Source: an uncultured Prevotella sp.
Lineage (GTDB): Bacteria; Bacteroidota; Bacteroidia; Bacteroidales; Bacteroidaceae
Direction: 5' to 3'
Length of the DNA: 45,140 bases
Assembly: GCA_905234145.1 (NCBI GenBank)
Contig: CAJOGK010000035.1
Span: 80,909 to 126,048, forward strand
Below, piece by piece: positions 36,078 to 42,465 of the stretch. The position numbers and the translations under genes were made by a program. Numbering within the stretch: position 1 is the stretch's first letter; each line of letters starts with the position of its first letter. The notes under the pieces were generated by a model. The model ran no database searches and was not told the DNA's origin. It saw nothing but the letters and a program-made list of their open reading frames with translations.

Positions 36078-37538
36078 TTTCCTGTGCCATAACAACGTGG
36101 CTAGAAATCCCACAAGGAAGATCACCGTCGTACCCAGTACGATGGCCAGATAGGGATGCAGGTGTATACCTGGCAGGTTCCACATCGAGGCAAGGGATAT
36201 CCACGCGATGACCACGATGCCTGCTATACAGCCGATAAAGGCTGCTATGCGATTGATACGTGCAGGAATGCAACCTAGCAGAAAAAGTCCCAGCATACCC
36301 CCTGAGAAGATGCTCGAGAGTGTCCACCAGGCATCAATGATACTCTCCACGCTCAGCATGGCGATGGCTACGCAAGCGCCCAATATACCTACGCCAAAGC
36401 TGGATAGGCGCACGATGGCAAGCTCCAGTTTCTGACGACGTGTTTTCAGGAAGAAGGGTCTTACGTAGTCTGTCAGTAGAATCGTTGCCGCACTGGTTAC
36501 ACTGGTGGATACCGTACTCATGCCAGCTGCAAAAATCGAGGCGATAAGTAGACCACGTAGTCCTATGGGCAGTCCGTTTACTATGAAATACGGAAATACA
36601 TAGTCAGGCTTGGCTTGAATCTCCGCAGGCAGTGGTGCTACACCAGCCTGATAGTACGAGTAGAGTGCTGAGCCGATAAGAAAGAAGAGGGCAGAGACGG
36701 GGATAAACAGATACCCGCCGAAGAGTGCCGAAAACTTCGCGTCCTTGTCTGTCTTGGCAGCATGGTAGCGCTGCACGTAGTTCTGATCTATGCCATAGTT
36801 CTGCAGGTTGATAAAGATGCCGTATATCAAGCATACCCAGAACGTCGAGGTGGTAAGGTCAGACGTAAACGCACCCAGCGAGAACTTGTTGCCTTCTGGA
36901 CTATTAATCGCCAATTCAAAAGTCTGCATCGGTCCTTCTGGCATCGAGCACATCAGTATCGCCAGACACAGCAAGGCGCCACCTATTAATATAATACCTT
37001 GAATGGCGTCTGCCCAGATCACAGCCTTCAAACCACCCATCATCGAATAGATAATGATACCTATCGAAGTCAGGATGATAACGGTATGCATGTCCCATCC
37101 CATAAGGATATACATCGGCACTGCCAGCAGATAGAGAATACTGCCCATACGCGCAATCTGCGTCAACAGGTAACAGGCTGAAGCATACAGTCGCGCCCAG
37201 GCACCGAACTTCTCTTCCAGGAAAGTATAGGCCGAAACAGACCCCGATTTCCTGTAAAATGGCACGAAGTACTTGGCGGCAAAGTACGAGGCGATGGGTA
37301 TCGACAGCGAGAATACAAAGGCATTCCAATCAGCTGCAAACGCCTTACCTGGATAACCTATATACGATATGCTCGATACGTAAGTGGCGAAGATACTCAT
37401 GCCTACCACCCATCCGGGGATGGAATGACCGGCAGAGGTAAACTCCTCAGCACTCGATCCTTTTTTAAAGAACGAACAGCCGAACACCACAACCCCCAGC
37501 GTAAAGGCCAAGAAAACAATAAAGTCTATAACGTGCAT
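36075..37538 (-). CDS. Sodium:solute symporter (SSS family)
   Basis: A 487-residue protein with about 13 membrane helices. SSS hallmarks: GHSIPGWVVGMSIFATYVSS near the N-terminus (Na+-site region), YSMMGGLKAVIWADAIQGII, QNYGIDQNYVQRYHAAKTDKDA, and ASIFAAGMSTVSTSVTSAAT. Members bring in sugars, sialic acid, proline and other solutes with Na+. The upstream gene on the same strand is a DapA/NanA-type aldolase, so the substrate may be a sugar acid or N-acetylneuraminate; this is inference. The 103-bp gap to the aldolase holds an inverted repeat at 37553-37635. Confidence 0.88.
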   Translation of the reverse strand: MHVIDFIVFLAFTLGVVVFGCSFFKKGSSAEEFTSAGHSIPGWVVGMSIFATYVSSISYIGYPGKAFAADWNAFVFSLSIPIASYFAAKYFVPFYRKSGSVSAYTFLEEKFGAWARLYASACYLLTQIARMGSILYLLAVPMYILMGWDMHTVIILTSIGIIIYSMMGGLKAVIWADAIQGIILIGGALLCLAILMCSMPEGPMQTFELAINSPEGNKFSLGAFTSDLTTSTFWVCLIYGIFINLQNYGIDQNYVQRYHAAKTDKDAKFSALFGGYLFIPVSALFFLIGSALYSYYQAGVAPLPAEIQAKPDYVFPYFIVNGLPIGLRGLLIASIFAAGMSTVSTSVTSAATILLTDYVRPFFLKTRRQKLELAIVRLSSFGVGILGACVAIAMLSVESIIDAWWTLSSIFSGGMLGLFLLGCIPARINRIAAFIGCIAGIVVIAWISLASMWNLPGIHLHPYLAIVLGTTVIFLVGFLATLLWHRK

Positions 37539-37552
37539 AATTTATTTTCTTT

Positions 37553-37635
37553 CAACAACGGATTACACGGATTTCTCGGATTTAGCCATGTGAATAACCT
37601 TCTCAAATAATCCGTTTAATCCGTAAAATCCGTTG
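37553..37635. repeat. Imperfect inverted repeat built from 'aatccgtttaatccg' words
   Basis: The left arm (37553-37581) is made of words such as acggattacacggattt; the right arm (37607-37635) carries the reverse complement words aatccgtttaatccgt and aatccgttgt. About 22 of 29 positions pair. The same words recur at 40110-40145. It is located between two genes of the same operon direction and may fold as an RNA hairpin. Confidence 0.65.
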
Positions 37636-37641
37636 TTTTTA

Positions 37642-38580
37642 TTATATTCTCAATTTTCCGTTTTCAATCGGTAGTGCGTCGAGTGCTGCGCGAATTTTCT
37701 CGCGTTCCGGTGCCTCGAACTTATAGAAAGGCGATGCCACGAAGTCATCGTTGATGATACCCAGCAGCGAGAGCGCACACTTCAGTCCTTTCAGGTAACT
37801 CGAGCCATGCTTGCCTACGGTATAGATCGAAGTCGATATCTGCATGATAAGTTGTTGCAGCTGTAGCACGCGATTGATGTCGCGCGCCGAGGCTGCCTCA
37901 TACATCGCCACATAGAGCTCCGGGAACATATTGGCACCGCCATTGATGCCACCCTGTGCACCCAGCAGCACACACTCGCCCGTAATCTCCTCAGGCCCCA
38001 CGAGCATTGCAAAGTCCTTGCGATGCTGCATCTTATACATCACGCTCTGGAAATAAACCGCATTCGCCGATGAGTCCTTAAAGCCTACCACCTGTTCGTT
38101 TCTCGCAATGCGGGCCACAGTGTCGGGCGCAAAGCTTACCTTTACGTGCGAAGGCATATTATAAAGGAACACGGGAAGCGGCAACTGAGGCACCAGCTCC
38201 TCATAGAACTGCGCCAGTTCTGGCTGACCAGTGGCGAAGTAGTAGGGTGGGGCTGATACCACACCATCGGCACCATAGTCAGCAGCCTTACGTGCCAGCC
38301 GGATGCTCTCCTCAATACTCGTATCCGTAATACATGCCAACAGGGGCAGTCGTCCGCGATTGATGCGACACGACTCCTTAATCATCTGTTTACGCACATC
38401 GTACGACAGACTTTGTTCCTCGCCCGTAGTACCCAGTACGAAGAGTCCGTGTACGCCACCTTCAATGAGGTGTTCTATCAGTCGCTCGAGGCTCTCTATG
38501 TCGAGCGTCTCGTTACTTTTCAGTGGTGTTACCAGCGGTGGAATAATCCCGCTGAGTGGTTTCTTGAATCTTGTTTCCAT
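37642..38580 (-). CDS. Dihydrodipicolinate synthase/N-acetylneuraminate lyase superfamily aldolase
   Basis: A 312-residue (beta/alpha)8 class I aldolase. GIIPPLVTPLKSNETLDIES and VLGTTGEEQSLSYDVRK mark the superfamily; Tyr140 (VFLYNMPSHVKVSF) and Schiff-base Lys168 (VVGFKDSSANAVYF) are in place. GTTGE leans to DapA-like members, while neuraminate lyases have GSTGE. The neighbouring SSS symporter and lack of lysine genes argue for a catabolic sugar-acid aldolase (for example a keto-deoxy sugar acid or sialic acid). The exact substrate cannot be read from the sequence. Confidence 0.82.
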   Translation of the reverse strand: METRFKKPLSGIIPPLVTPLKSNETLDIESLERLIEHLIEGGVHGLFVLGTTGEEQSLSYDVRKQMIKESCRINRGRLPLLACITDTSIEESIRLARKAADYGADGVVSAPPYYFATGQPELAQFYEELVPQLPLPVFLYNMPSHVKVSFAPDTVARIARNEQVVGFKDSSANAVYFQSVMYKMQHRKDFAMLVGPEEITGECVLLGAQGGINGGANMFPELYVAMYEAASARDINRVLQLQQLIMQISTSIYTVGKHGSSYLKGLKCALSLLGIINDDFVASPFYKFEAPEREKIRAALDALPIENGKLRI

Positions 38581-38600
38581 TGTTTTAATCTTATCGGGGT

Positions 38601-38608
38601 CAAAGATA
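38601..38608 (-). promoter_or_regulatory. -7 promoter box for the aldolase-symporter pair
   Basis: The minus strand reads TATCTTTG, 20 nt before the start codon at 38580; divergent to 38652-38659. Confidence 0.6.
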
Positions 38609-38651
38609 AGAAAAATATTCTATTCTTCCTGCAAAAATCCAAAAAAAGATG

Positions 38652-38659
38652 TACCTTTG
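38652..38659 (+). promoter_or_regulatory. -7 promoter box for sstT
   Basis: TACCTTTG, 17 nt before the ATG at 38677. Confidence 0.6.
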
Positions 38660-38676
38660 CGGAAAAACTCAAAGAA

Positions 38677-39635
38677 ATGACAATATACGGCGTTTTCAGC
38701 AAGTGGAGTCAGACAAGCCTTGTGCTCCGCATACTCGTAGGTCTTATCATTGGTGCCAGTCTCGGACTCCTTGTTCCCCAGTGGACGGGTATCGGCATTC
38801 TTGGCATCGTGTTCGTTGGCGCGTTGAAAGCCATTGCCCCCATTTTGGTGGCCGTTTTGGTGGCTGCGAGTATTGCCAAGGCTGGCGGAGGTCTTGGTTC
38901 CAGGTTCCGCGTACTTATCTTTTGCTATCTGTTCAGCACGTTTATAGCTGCTATGTGTGCCGTAATAGGTAGTTTCTTGTTTTCCGTTACGCTCCAGTTG
39001 CGCGATGTGGTAGGAATTTCAGCCCCAGGTGCGCTCACCGATGTCTTTACAAACCTGCTTACCTGCTGCTCGTGGGTTGTATGCTGGCCAATGCCCTTAT
39101 CTTTAATCCGCTTATCTCCATCTTCTTGCTTCGTCGCAATCCCTATCCATTGCTGTTTTCCTGTTTGAAGGAGAGTGGCCTGCAGGCTTTCTTCACCCGC
39201 TCATCGGCAGCTAACATCCCCATCAATATGAATCTGTGTAAGAAACTGGGACTTGACGAAGAATTCTACTCTGTGAGCATTCCCCTTGGTGCAACGATCA
39301 ATATGGATGGTGCTGCGGTTACCATTACTGTCATGACGCTGGCTGTAGCGCATACTGTAGGTGTTGACGTATCATTCGCATCTGCACTCTTCTTGAGTAT
39401 CATCGCCACACTGGCAGCTTGCGGTGCATCAGGTGTAGCCGGAGGTTCGCTGTTGCTGATACCGATGGCTTGTTCGTTCTTCAATATCGGCAACGACATT
39501 GCCATGCAGGCCGTAGCCGTCGGCTTTATCATCGGCGTAATCCAAGACAGCGTAGAAACCGCCCTCAACTCCAGCGGCGATGTCTTCTTCACCGCCACCG
39601 CCGAATACTACGACCGAACGAAAAAGAAACAATAA
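38677..39635 (+). pseudogene. sstT: Serine/threonine:Na+ symporter SstT, broken by an internal deletion with frame change
   Basis: The first frame (from ATG 38677) reads SLVLRILVGLIIGASLGLLV, FVGALKAIAPILVAVLVAAS and [18 protein letters not shown], then goes out of frame. The second frame (open through 39635) continues with [72 protein letters not shown] and [20 protein letters not shown]. From memory of the E. coli protein (414 residues), about 80 residues in the middle are missing at the junction near 39053-39067. Both flanks are well conserved and the promoter is intact, so the event looks recent. An assembly collapse is the alternative. SstT is a DAACS-family transporter. Confidence 0.85.
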
Positions 39636-39642
39636 ATAAACA

Positions 39643-39677
39643 CAGTATTGGCCCGCATCCCCTGCGAGCCAATACTG
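39643..39677 (+). terminator. Stem-loop after sstT
   Basis: CAGTATTGGC pairs perfectly with GCCAATACTG around a 15-nt loop. No U-tract follows. The stretch 39678-39800 holds no gene I can support; a minus-strand TACTTTTG box at 39788-39795 points into it. Confidence 0.5.
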
Positions 39678-39800
39678 ATCATTACTAACAATAACTAACT
39701 AAAACCCAAATTAATGCAAAATGAACAAACCTAAATTCAAATGAAAAGACTTATGAGAAAACAACGCTTTGTTTCTTGATTCTGTTGCAAAAGTACAAAG

Positions 39801-39902
39801 CTAGATACTCATGCAGCTAGTAGCACCCAACGCTGTCAGAATAGCTGTAGCCACTGATGCAATGATCTGCACAATCCACTTTACGGTTTCTTTCTTTGTC
39901 AT
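39801..39902 (-). CDS. 'Smalltalk' family micro-protein
   Basis: A 33-residue protein: MTKKETVKWIVQIIASVATA followed by ILTALGATSCMSI. A short charged start, one hydrophobic helix and an ATSC-like end are the signature of the Bacteroidales micro-protein family annotated as smalltalk. Its function is unknown. In Bacteroidales it is usually found beside an HU-like DNA-binding protein gene and an N-acetylmuramoyl-L-alanine amidase gene. Here a truncated HU-like remnant lies upstream on the same strand (40171-40482) and no amidase follows. It is intact, unlike its neighbours. Confidence 0.75.
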   Translation of the reverse strand: MTKKETVKWIVQIIASVATAILTALGATSCMSI

Positions 39903-39949
39903 AATTGTTAATGTTTAATGGTTCTTTTAGTCGGCTGTCGCCTTTGTAA

Positions 39950-40146
39950 AAGCGGCAAAGCCGAGCGAATAATTCGTTTAATTCGCTTCATTTATGGTCT
40001 TTAATAAATCCGTGTAATCTGCGCGCTCGGCTCTGCCGCTTATTCGAGCAAAGCGAGTCTTAAGAAATCTGTGGTCGAAATAATTCGTCTTATTCGTTTA
40101 ATTCGTGGTCGTTAAAAATCCGTTTAATCCGATAAATCCGTTGTCC
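39950..40146. repeat. Inverted repeat and degenerate 'attcg/atccg' repeat block
   Basis: The 17-base arm at 39950-39966 (agcggcaaagccgagcg) matches the reverse complement of 40022-40038 at 16 of 17 positions. The stretch between and after it (39967-40146) is made of recurring words such as aattcgtttaattcg, aatccgtgtaatc and aatccgtttaatccg. No coding potential seen. The last part resembles the repeat at 37553-37635. Confidence 0.65.
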
Positions 40147-40170
40147 CTCCTCCCTCCCGTTCTCTACCGT

Positions 40171-40482
40171 TTAATCATCGTCGCCGCTCTGACTTCCACC
40201 GTTGTCATCACCGCCTCCGGTATCACCGCCGTTCTGGTTTCCGCTGTTCCCTGAATCCGTAGATCCGTTCTCCGAGGCTGGGGTAGTAGTGTCACCCTTT
40301 ACCAGCTCCTTGATGTTGATAAACTCGGCCTTCTTCAGGAATTCGTGGCTGGAGATGTTGTTCTCGGTCTCCTGCTCGGGCAGGAATCGGATGTGGAGTG
40401 CCTCCACGCTCTGGTTTGCCTTGAAATCCTCCTCCTTCAGAACACCGCCTGGCTTGCACTGCATGGTGCAGTAGAGGCGAGC
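40171..40482 (-). pseudogene. C-terminal remnant of an HU-like DNA-binding protein
   Basis: The open frame reads ARLYCTMQCKPGGVLKEEDF, KANQSVEALHIRFLPEQE and FLKKAEFINIKELVKGDTTT, and ends in a Gly/Asn/Asp/Ser-rich tail finishing DDNGGSQSGDDD. The beta-arm-like middle and low-complexity acidic tail resemble the C-terminal half of Bacteroidales HU-HIG-type proteins. The N-terminal half is missing: an in-frame TAG at 40483-40485 blocks the frame. That stop lies inside the inverted repeat 40478-40536, so the break coincides with the palindrome field. An ATG at 40464 could still start a 97-residue peptide. Confidence 0.5.
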
Positions 40483-40536
40483 CTAACTCTTCGACGCTCA
40501 AAAAGTAAGGTAACGGGCAAGTGAGAGTTAGGCTCG
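40478..40536. repeat. 13-bp perfect inverted repeat, possible plus-strand terminator
   Basis: CGAGCCTAACTCT (40478-40490) and AGAGTTAGGCTCG (40524-40536) are perfect reverse complements across a 33-nt loop. TTATTTTTT follows at 40537-40545. It is the first member of the palindrome field. Confidence 0.8.
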
Positions 40537-40571
40537 TTATTTTTTACAGAAATCCGTCAGCGAAATCAAGT

Positions 40572-40749
40572 AGGCGACAGGCGACAAGGCGACAAATTGG
40601 ATTTCCGAAAGCGACAAGAAATACTAATTATTATATTAATATTATTATATATTATAATATATAATAATATTAAAGTATTATATAGATTTTACGTCGTAAA
40701 AGTAGGGTATGTCTAATTCCGTGTTTTGTCGCCTTGTCGCCTGTCGCCT
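40572..40749. repeat. 25-bp perfect inverted repeat with an AT palindrome inside
   Basis: The left arm 40572-40596 (words AGGCGAC, AGGCGAC, AAGGCGAC, AAA) is the exact reverse complement of 40725-40749. Each arm is thus a triple tandem repeat of about 7-8 bases. The 128-nt interior contains a 38-bp perfect all-A/T palindrome at 40636-40673. No ORF of note lies inside. Confidence 0.9.
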
Positions 40750-40759
40750 CCCAAATTTG

Positions 40760-40783
40760 CATCTGCTCAAATTTGAGCAGATG
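40760..40783. repeat. 24-bp perfect palindrome (CTC/GAG version)
   Basis: Each half is CATCTG-CTC-AAA and its complement, with centre AAATTT. It is homologous to the palindrome at 40874-40901, from which it differs by matched changes in both halves. Confidence 0.9.
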
Positions 40784-40873
40784 TATGTCTACACATGTTT
40801 ACATATTGACATATTTACATTTTTAGTTTTTCTATGTTACAAATCCGAAACATGGAGATTGTAGTGGAGGAAC

Positions 40874-40901
40874 TGCATCTGTCCAAATTTGGACAGATGC
40901 A
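40874..40901. repeat. 28-bp perfect palindrome (TCC/GGA version)
   Basis: Each half is TGCATCTG-TCC-AAA and its complement, with centre AAATTT. Same plan as 40760-40783 but TCC/GGA replaces CTC/GAG, so pairing is preserved. Confidence 0.9.
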
Positions 40902-40914
40902 AATTCAATGCGAT

Positions 40915-41077
40915 GGGACAAGGACAATTGGGACAATTTGAATTTTTATTAGACAAAATAATCTATATATAATTTATTAATAATATAATATTATATATAA
41001 TATTATATTATTAATAAATTATTAGTCCTATTACTACACAGTTAAATTACACAAATTGTCCCAATTGTCCTTGTCCC
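40915..41077. repeat. 26-bp perfect inverted repeat with a 54-bp AT palindrome inside
   Basis: Left arm 40915-40940 (words GGGACAA, GGACAATT, GGGACAATTTG) is the exact reverse complement of 41052-41077. The interior contains a perfect 54-bp A/T palindrome at 40969-41022. The plan (triple-word arms around an AT palindrome) is the same as in 40572-40749 with different words. Confidence 0.9.
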
Positions 41078-41146
41078 GACACACTTTTTCTCCAATAACA
41101 GTTTGCACCCTGAATCTAAAATTCTGAAAAACACATTCTTGTTTTT

Positions 41147-41272
41147 TCAAAAATGTAAATATGTCAATATGTCAATTTCGTGACAGCGAGACACACCCCT
41201 ATTATTATAAACTCCGGCTATCGTAGCCCCCAATTGAATTAGAAAGTAGGTGGTGTTTCCACCTCCAATCAT
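41147..41272 (-). other. Possible 41-residue ORF or gene fragment
   Basis: From ATG 41272 the minus strand reads MIGGGNTTYFLIQLGATIAG then VYNNRGVSRCHEIDILTYLH and F. The first 25 residues look protein-like and the frame is open further upstream (YRYIDGTAHN), but the last residues are encoded by the inverted-repeat arm 41149-41172. No promoter seen; the terminator at 41336-41359 would shield it from upstream transcription. Probably a remnant. Confidence 0.25.
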
Positions 41273-41335
41273 GTTATGGGCTGTGCCGTCGATATATCTG
41301 TAAACTTAGTTGGTAAAATAGTAAAACAAAAAAAG

Positions 41336-41359
41336 GGGACGCGCATCTCTGCGGGTCCC
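41336..41359 (-). terminator. Intrinsic terminator for the ORF6N gene
   Basis: GGGAC and GTCCC pair, with an extra CGC/GCG pairing in the loop. On the minus strand a run of seven T follows (41328-41334). It differs at only two positions from the core of the terminator at 14045-14068. Confidence 0.75.
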
Positions 41360-41404
41360 GAACTCTAATATTACCCTAATAAAATGAAAACAATCGTCAT
41401 CAAT

Positions 41405-41981
41405 TTATTTGTTTACAATGAATCTTAATATCGTTTCAGGTGATACCTGCATCTTGGTAATAGCACACATACCAACACCCATATCTTTCACGCTGGAACC
41501 GACGCATAGCCACGAAAGCATTCATAATCATGATACTCCTTTCTATCGCTATTTTGCTATGTACAACGGTTGAAAGTTGTCCTATACCCTGCTCCGTGAA
41601 AGCATAAGGCAGGGTGGGGCGAAATTTTAAGGACTGGAGGTGGTCACAATTTGCAACCACCTCGCCAACTTCTTCCTTGGTTAATTCAAAACGGAAAGAC
41701 TCTGGAAACCTTGCAATATTACGTTTTGCCTGCTGATTAAGGCGTTTTGTCTCCACACCATAAATCCTTGCAATATCCTGATCTATAAGTACTTGCTCGC
41801 CTCTAACCGTAACTATCAGCTTCTCAATATCATATTGACTGAGCGAGGTATCTTGAGGGGTCTCGCCGTTCGACCTCTGGTTGCTTTCCAGGAAAGAATT
41901 TGCGATAACCTCTTCAGGGTGGTCGCATTTTGTGACCACCTTTTTAGGTGCATCCTCTTTATTCTTGGTTTTCTTCGCCAT
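41405..41981 (-). pseudogene. ORF6N-domain protein with internal deletion and frameshift
   Basis: From ATG 41981 the frame encodes a charged leader and an ORF6N domain (KilA-N-like, found in phage and mobile-element proteins): YDIEKLIVTVRGEQVLIDQD, IARIYGVETKRLNQQAKRNI, ARFPESFRFELTKEEVGEVV, LPYAFTEQGIGQLS and IMNAFVAMRRF. It then ends with an unnatural tail (RYGCWYVCYYQDAGIT, stop at 41436). In another frame the DNA just there reads GSSVKDMGVGMCAITKMQVS, then PETILRFIVNK and a stop at 41405, which looks like the normal C-terminus of longer ORF6N proteins (..GASxKDxG..). So the middle of the gene appears deleted and the ends joined out of frame. The truncated 181-residue protein may still bind DNA. 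Confidence 0.7.
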
Positions 41982-42039
41982 TTCTATGTTAATTTATTCA
42001 GAAACCGTAGTTTCTCATATTATTATCTTTAATCAGGTG

Positions 42040-42047
42040 CAAAGGTA
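42040..42047 (-). promoter_or_regulatory. -7 promoter box for the ORF6N gene
   Basis: The minus strand reads TACCTTTG, 58 nt before the ATG at 41981. Confidence 0.55.
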
Positions 42048-42186
42048 GTGCAAATCGAGCAAAACACCAAAGAAATTAAGATTTATTTGTATTTCCGCAG
42101 ATGCCGTTTATTGGTGGTATGAGTATGGAAATAATTATAATTGTTAAAATATAAAGAGAATCTTTATTATTCTGATTGATTTTCAC

Positions 42187-42194
42187 TATCTTTG
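42187..42194 (+). promoter_or_regulatory. -7 promoter box for the leader RNA and RM operon
   Basis: TATCTTTG, 271 nt before the methyltransferase ATG. No other box is visible between it and the gene, so the leader is about 270 nt long. Confidence 0.65.
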
Positions 42195-42197
42195 CAG

Positions 42198-42465
42198 GGT
42201 AATTTAAATTAAAACGAATGTATGGTATGAAAATATAAACGAGAAATAGAGTCTAAGAACATCCTTGACTAGACTGAGAAGCAGAATTAGGACCTCTGGA
42301 AAGTAACGTCAGTCAGACAAGGCAACGGGTGTTCGCGCTCTCCAATTGGGGCGTGGACCAAAAGGTTGTTGTCTGACGTGGGCCGTCCTAAGCCTTGCTT
42401 CCCTCAATCTTCCACGCCCTTCTTTTCAAAACGAAAAGGAGGGCTTTGAAAATCAATATTATAAA
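42198..42465 (+). ncRNA. Structured leader (candidate attenuator or small RNA) upstream of the methyltransferase
   Basis: Nested helices can be drawn: GAAGCA 42278-42283 with TGCTTC 42396-42401; TTAGGAC 42287-42293 with GTCCTAA 42385-42391; GTCAGACAA 42312-42320 with TTGTCTGAC 42369-42377; and a local hairpin around CCAATTGG near 42342-42349. A 12-bp hairpin follows (42416-42427 with 42433-42444, one G-U pair, 5-nt loop), then CTTTG. GGGCGTGGA (42348-42356) can instead pair with TCCACGCCC (42411-42419); that helix would use bases of the terminator's left arm. This is the layout of terminator/antiterminator control, but a free small RNA ending at the hairpin is equally possible. I do not recognise a known riboswitch or 6S RNA. 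Confidence 0.5.

Larger units (their letters stand above)
40801..41172. repeat. 24-bp perfect inverted repeat enclosing the right part of the palindrome field
   Basis: Left arm 40801-40824 (ACATATTGACATATTTACAT then TTTT) is the exact reverse complement of 41149-41172. The 324-nt interior contains the palindromes at 40874-40901 and 40915-41077. Confidence 0.85.

Noticed and set aside
39680..39787. Short plus-strand frames such as MKRLMRKQRFVS
   Set aside because: Too short, no conserved partner; could be a leader peptide but nothing supports it.
40202..40474. Plus-strand 90-codon ORF in the HU remnant
   Set aside because: It is the antisense frame of the low-complexity HU tail.
40478..41172. 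CRISPR array
   Set aside because: The repeats are inverted and of different sequence, not regularly spaced direct repeats, and no cas gene is present.
42346..42465. Longer methyltransferase starting at TTG 42346
   Set aside because: The extension is translated from the structured leader and its terminator-like hairpin, does not resemble Dcm N-termini, and ATG 42466 is available.
42198..42465. Retron ncRNA, 6S RNA or SRP RNA
   Set aside because: No reverse transcriptase nearby; the SRP core motif is absent; I could not match the helices to the 6S bubble layout.
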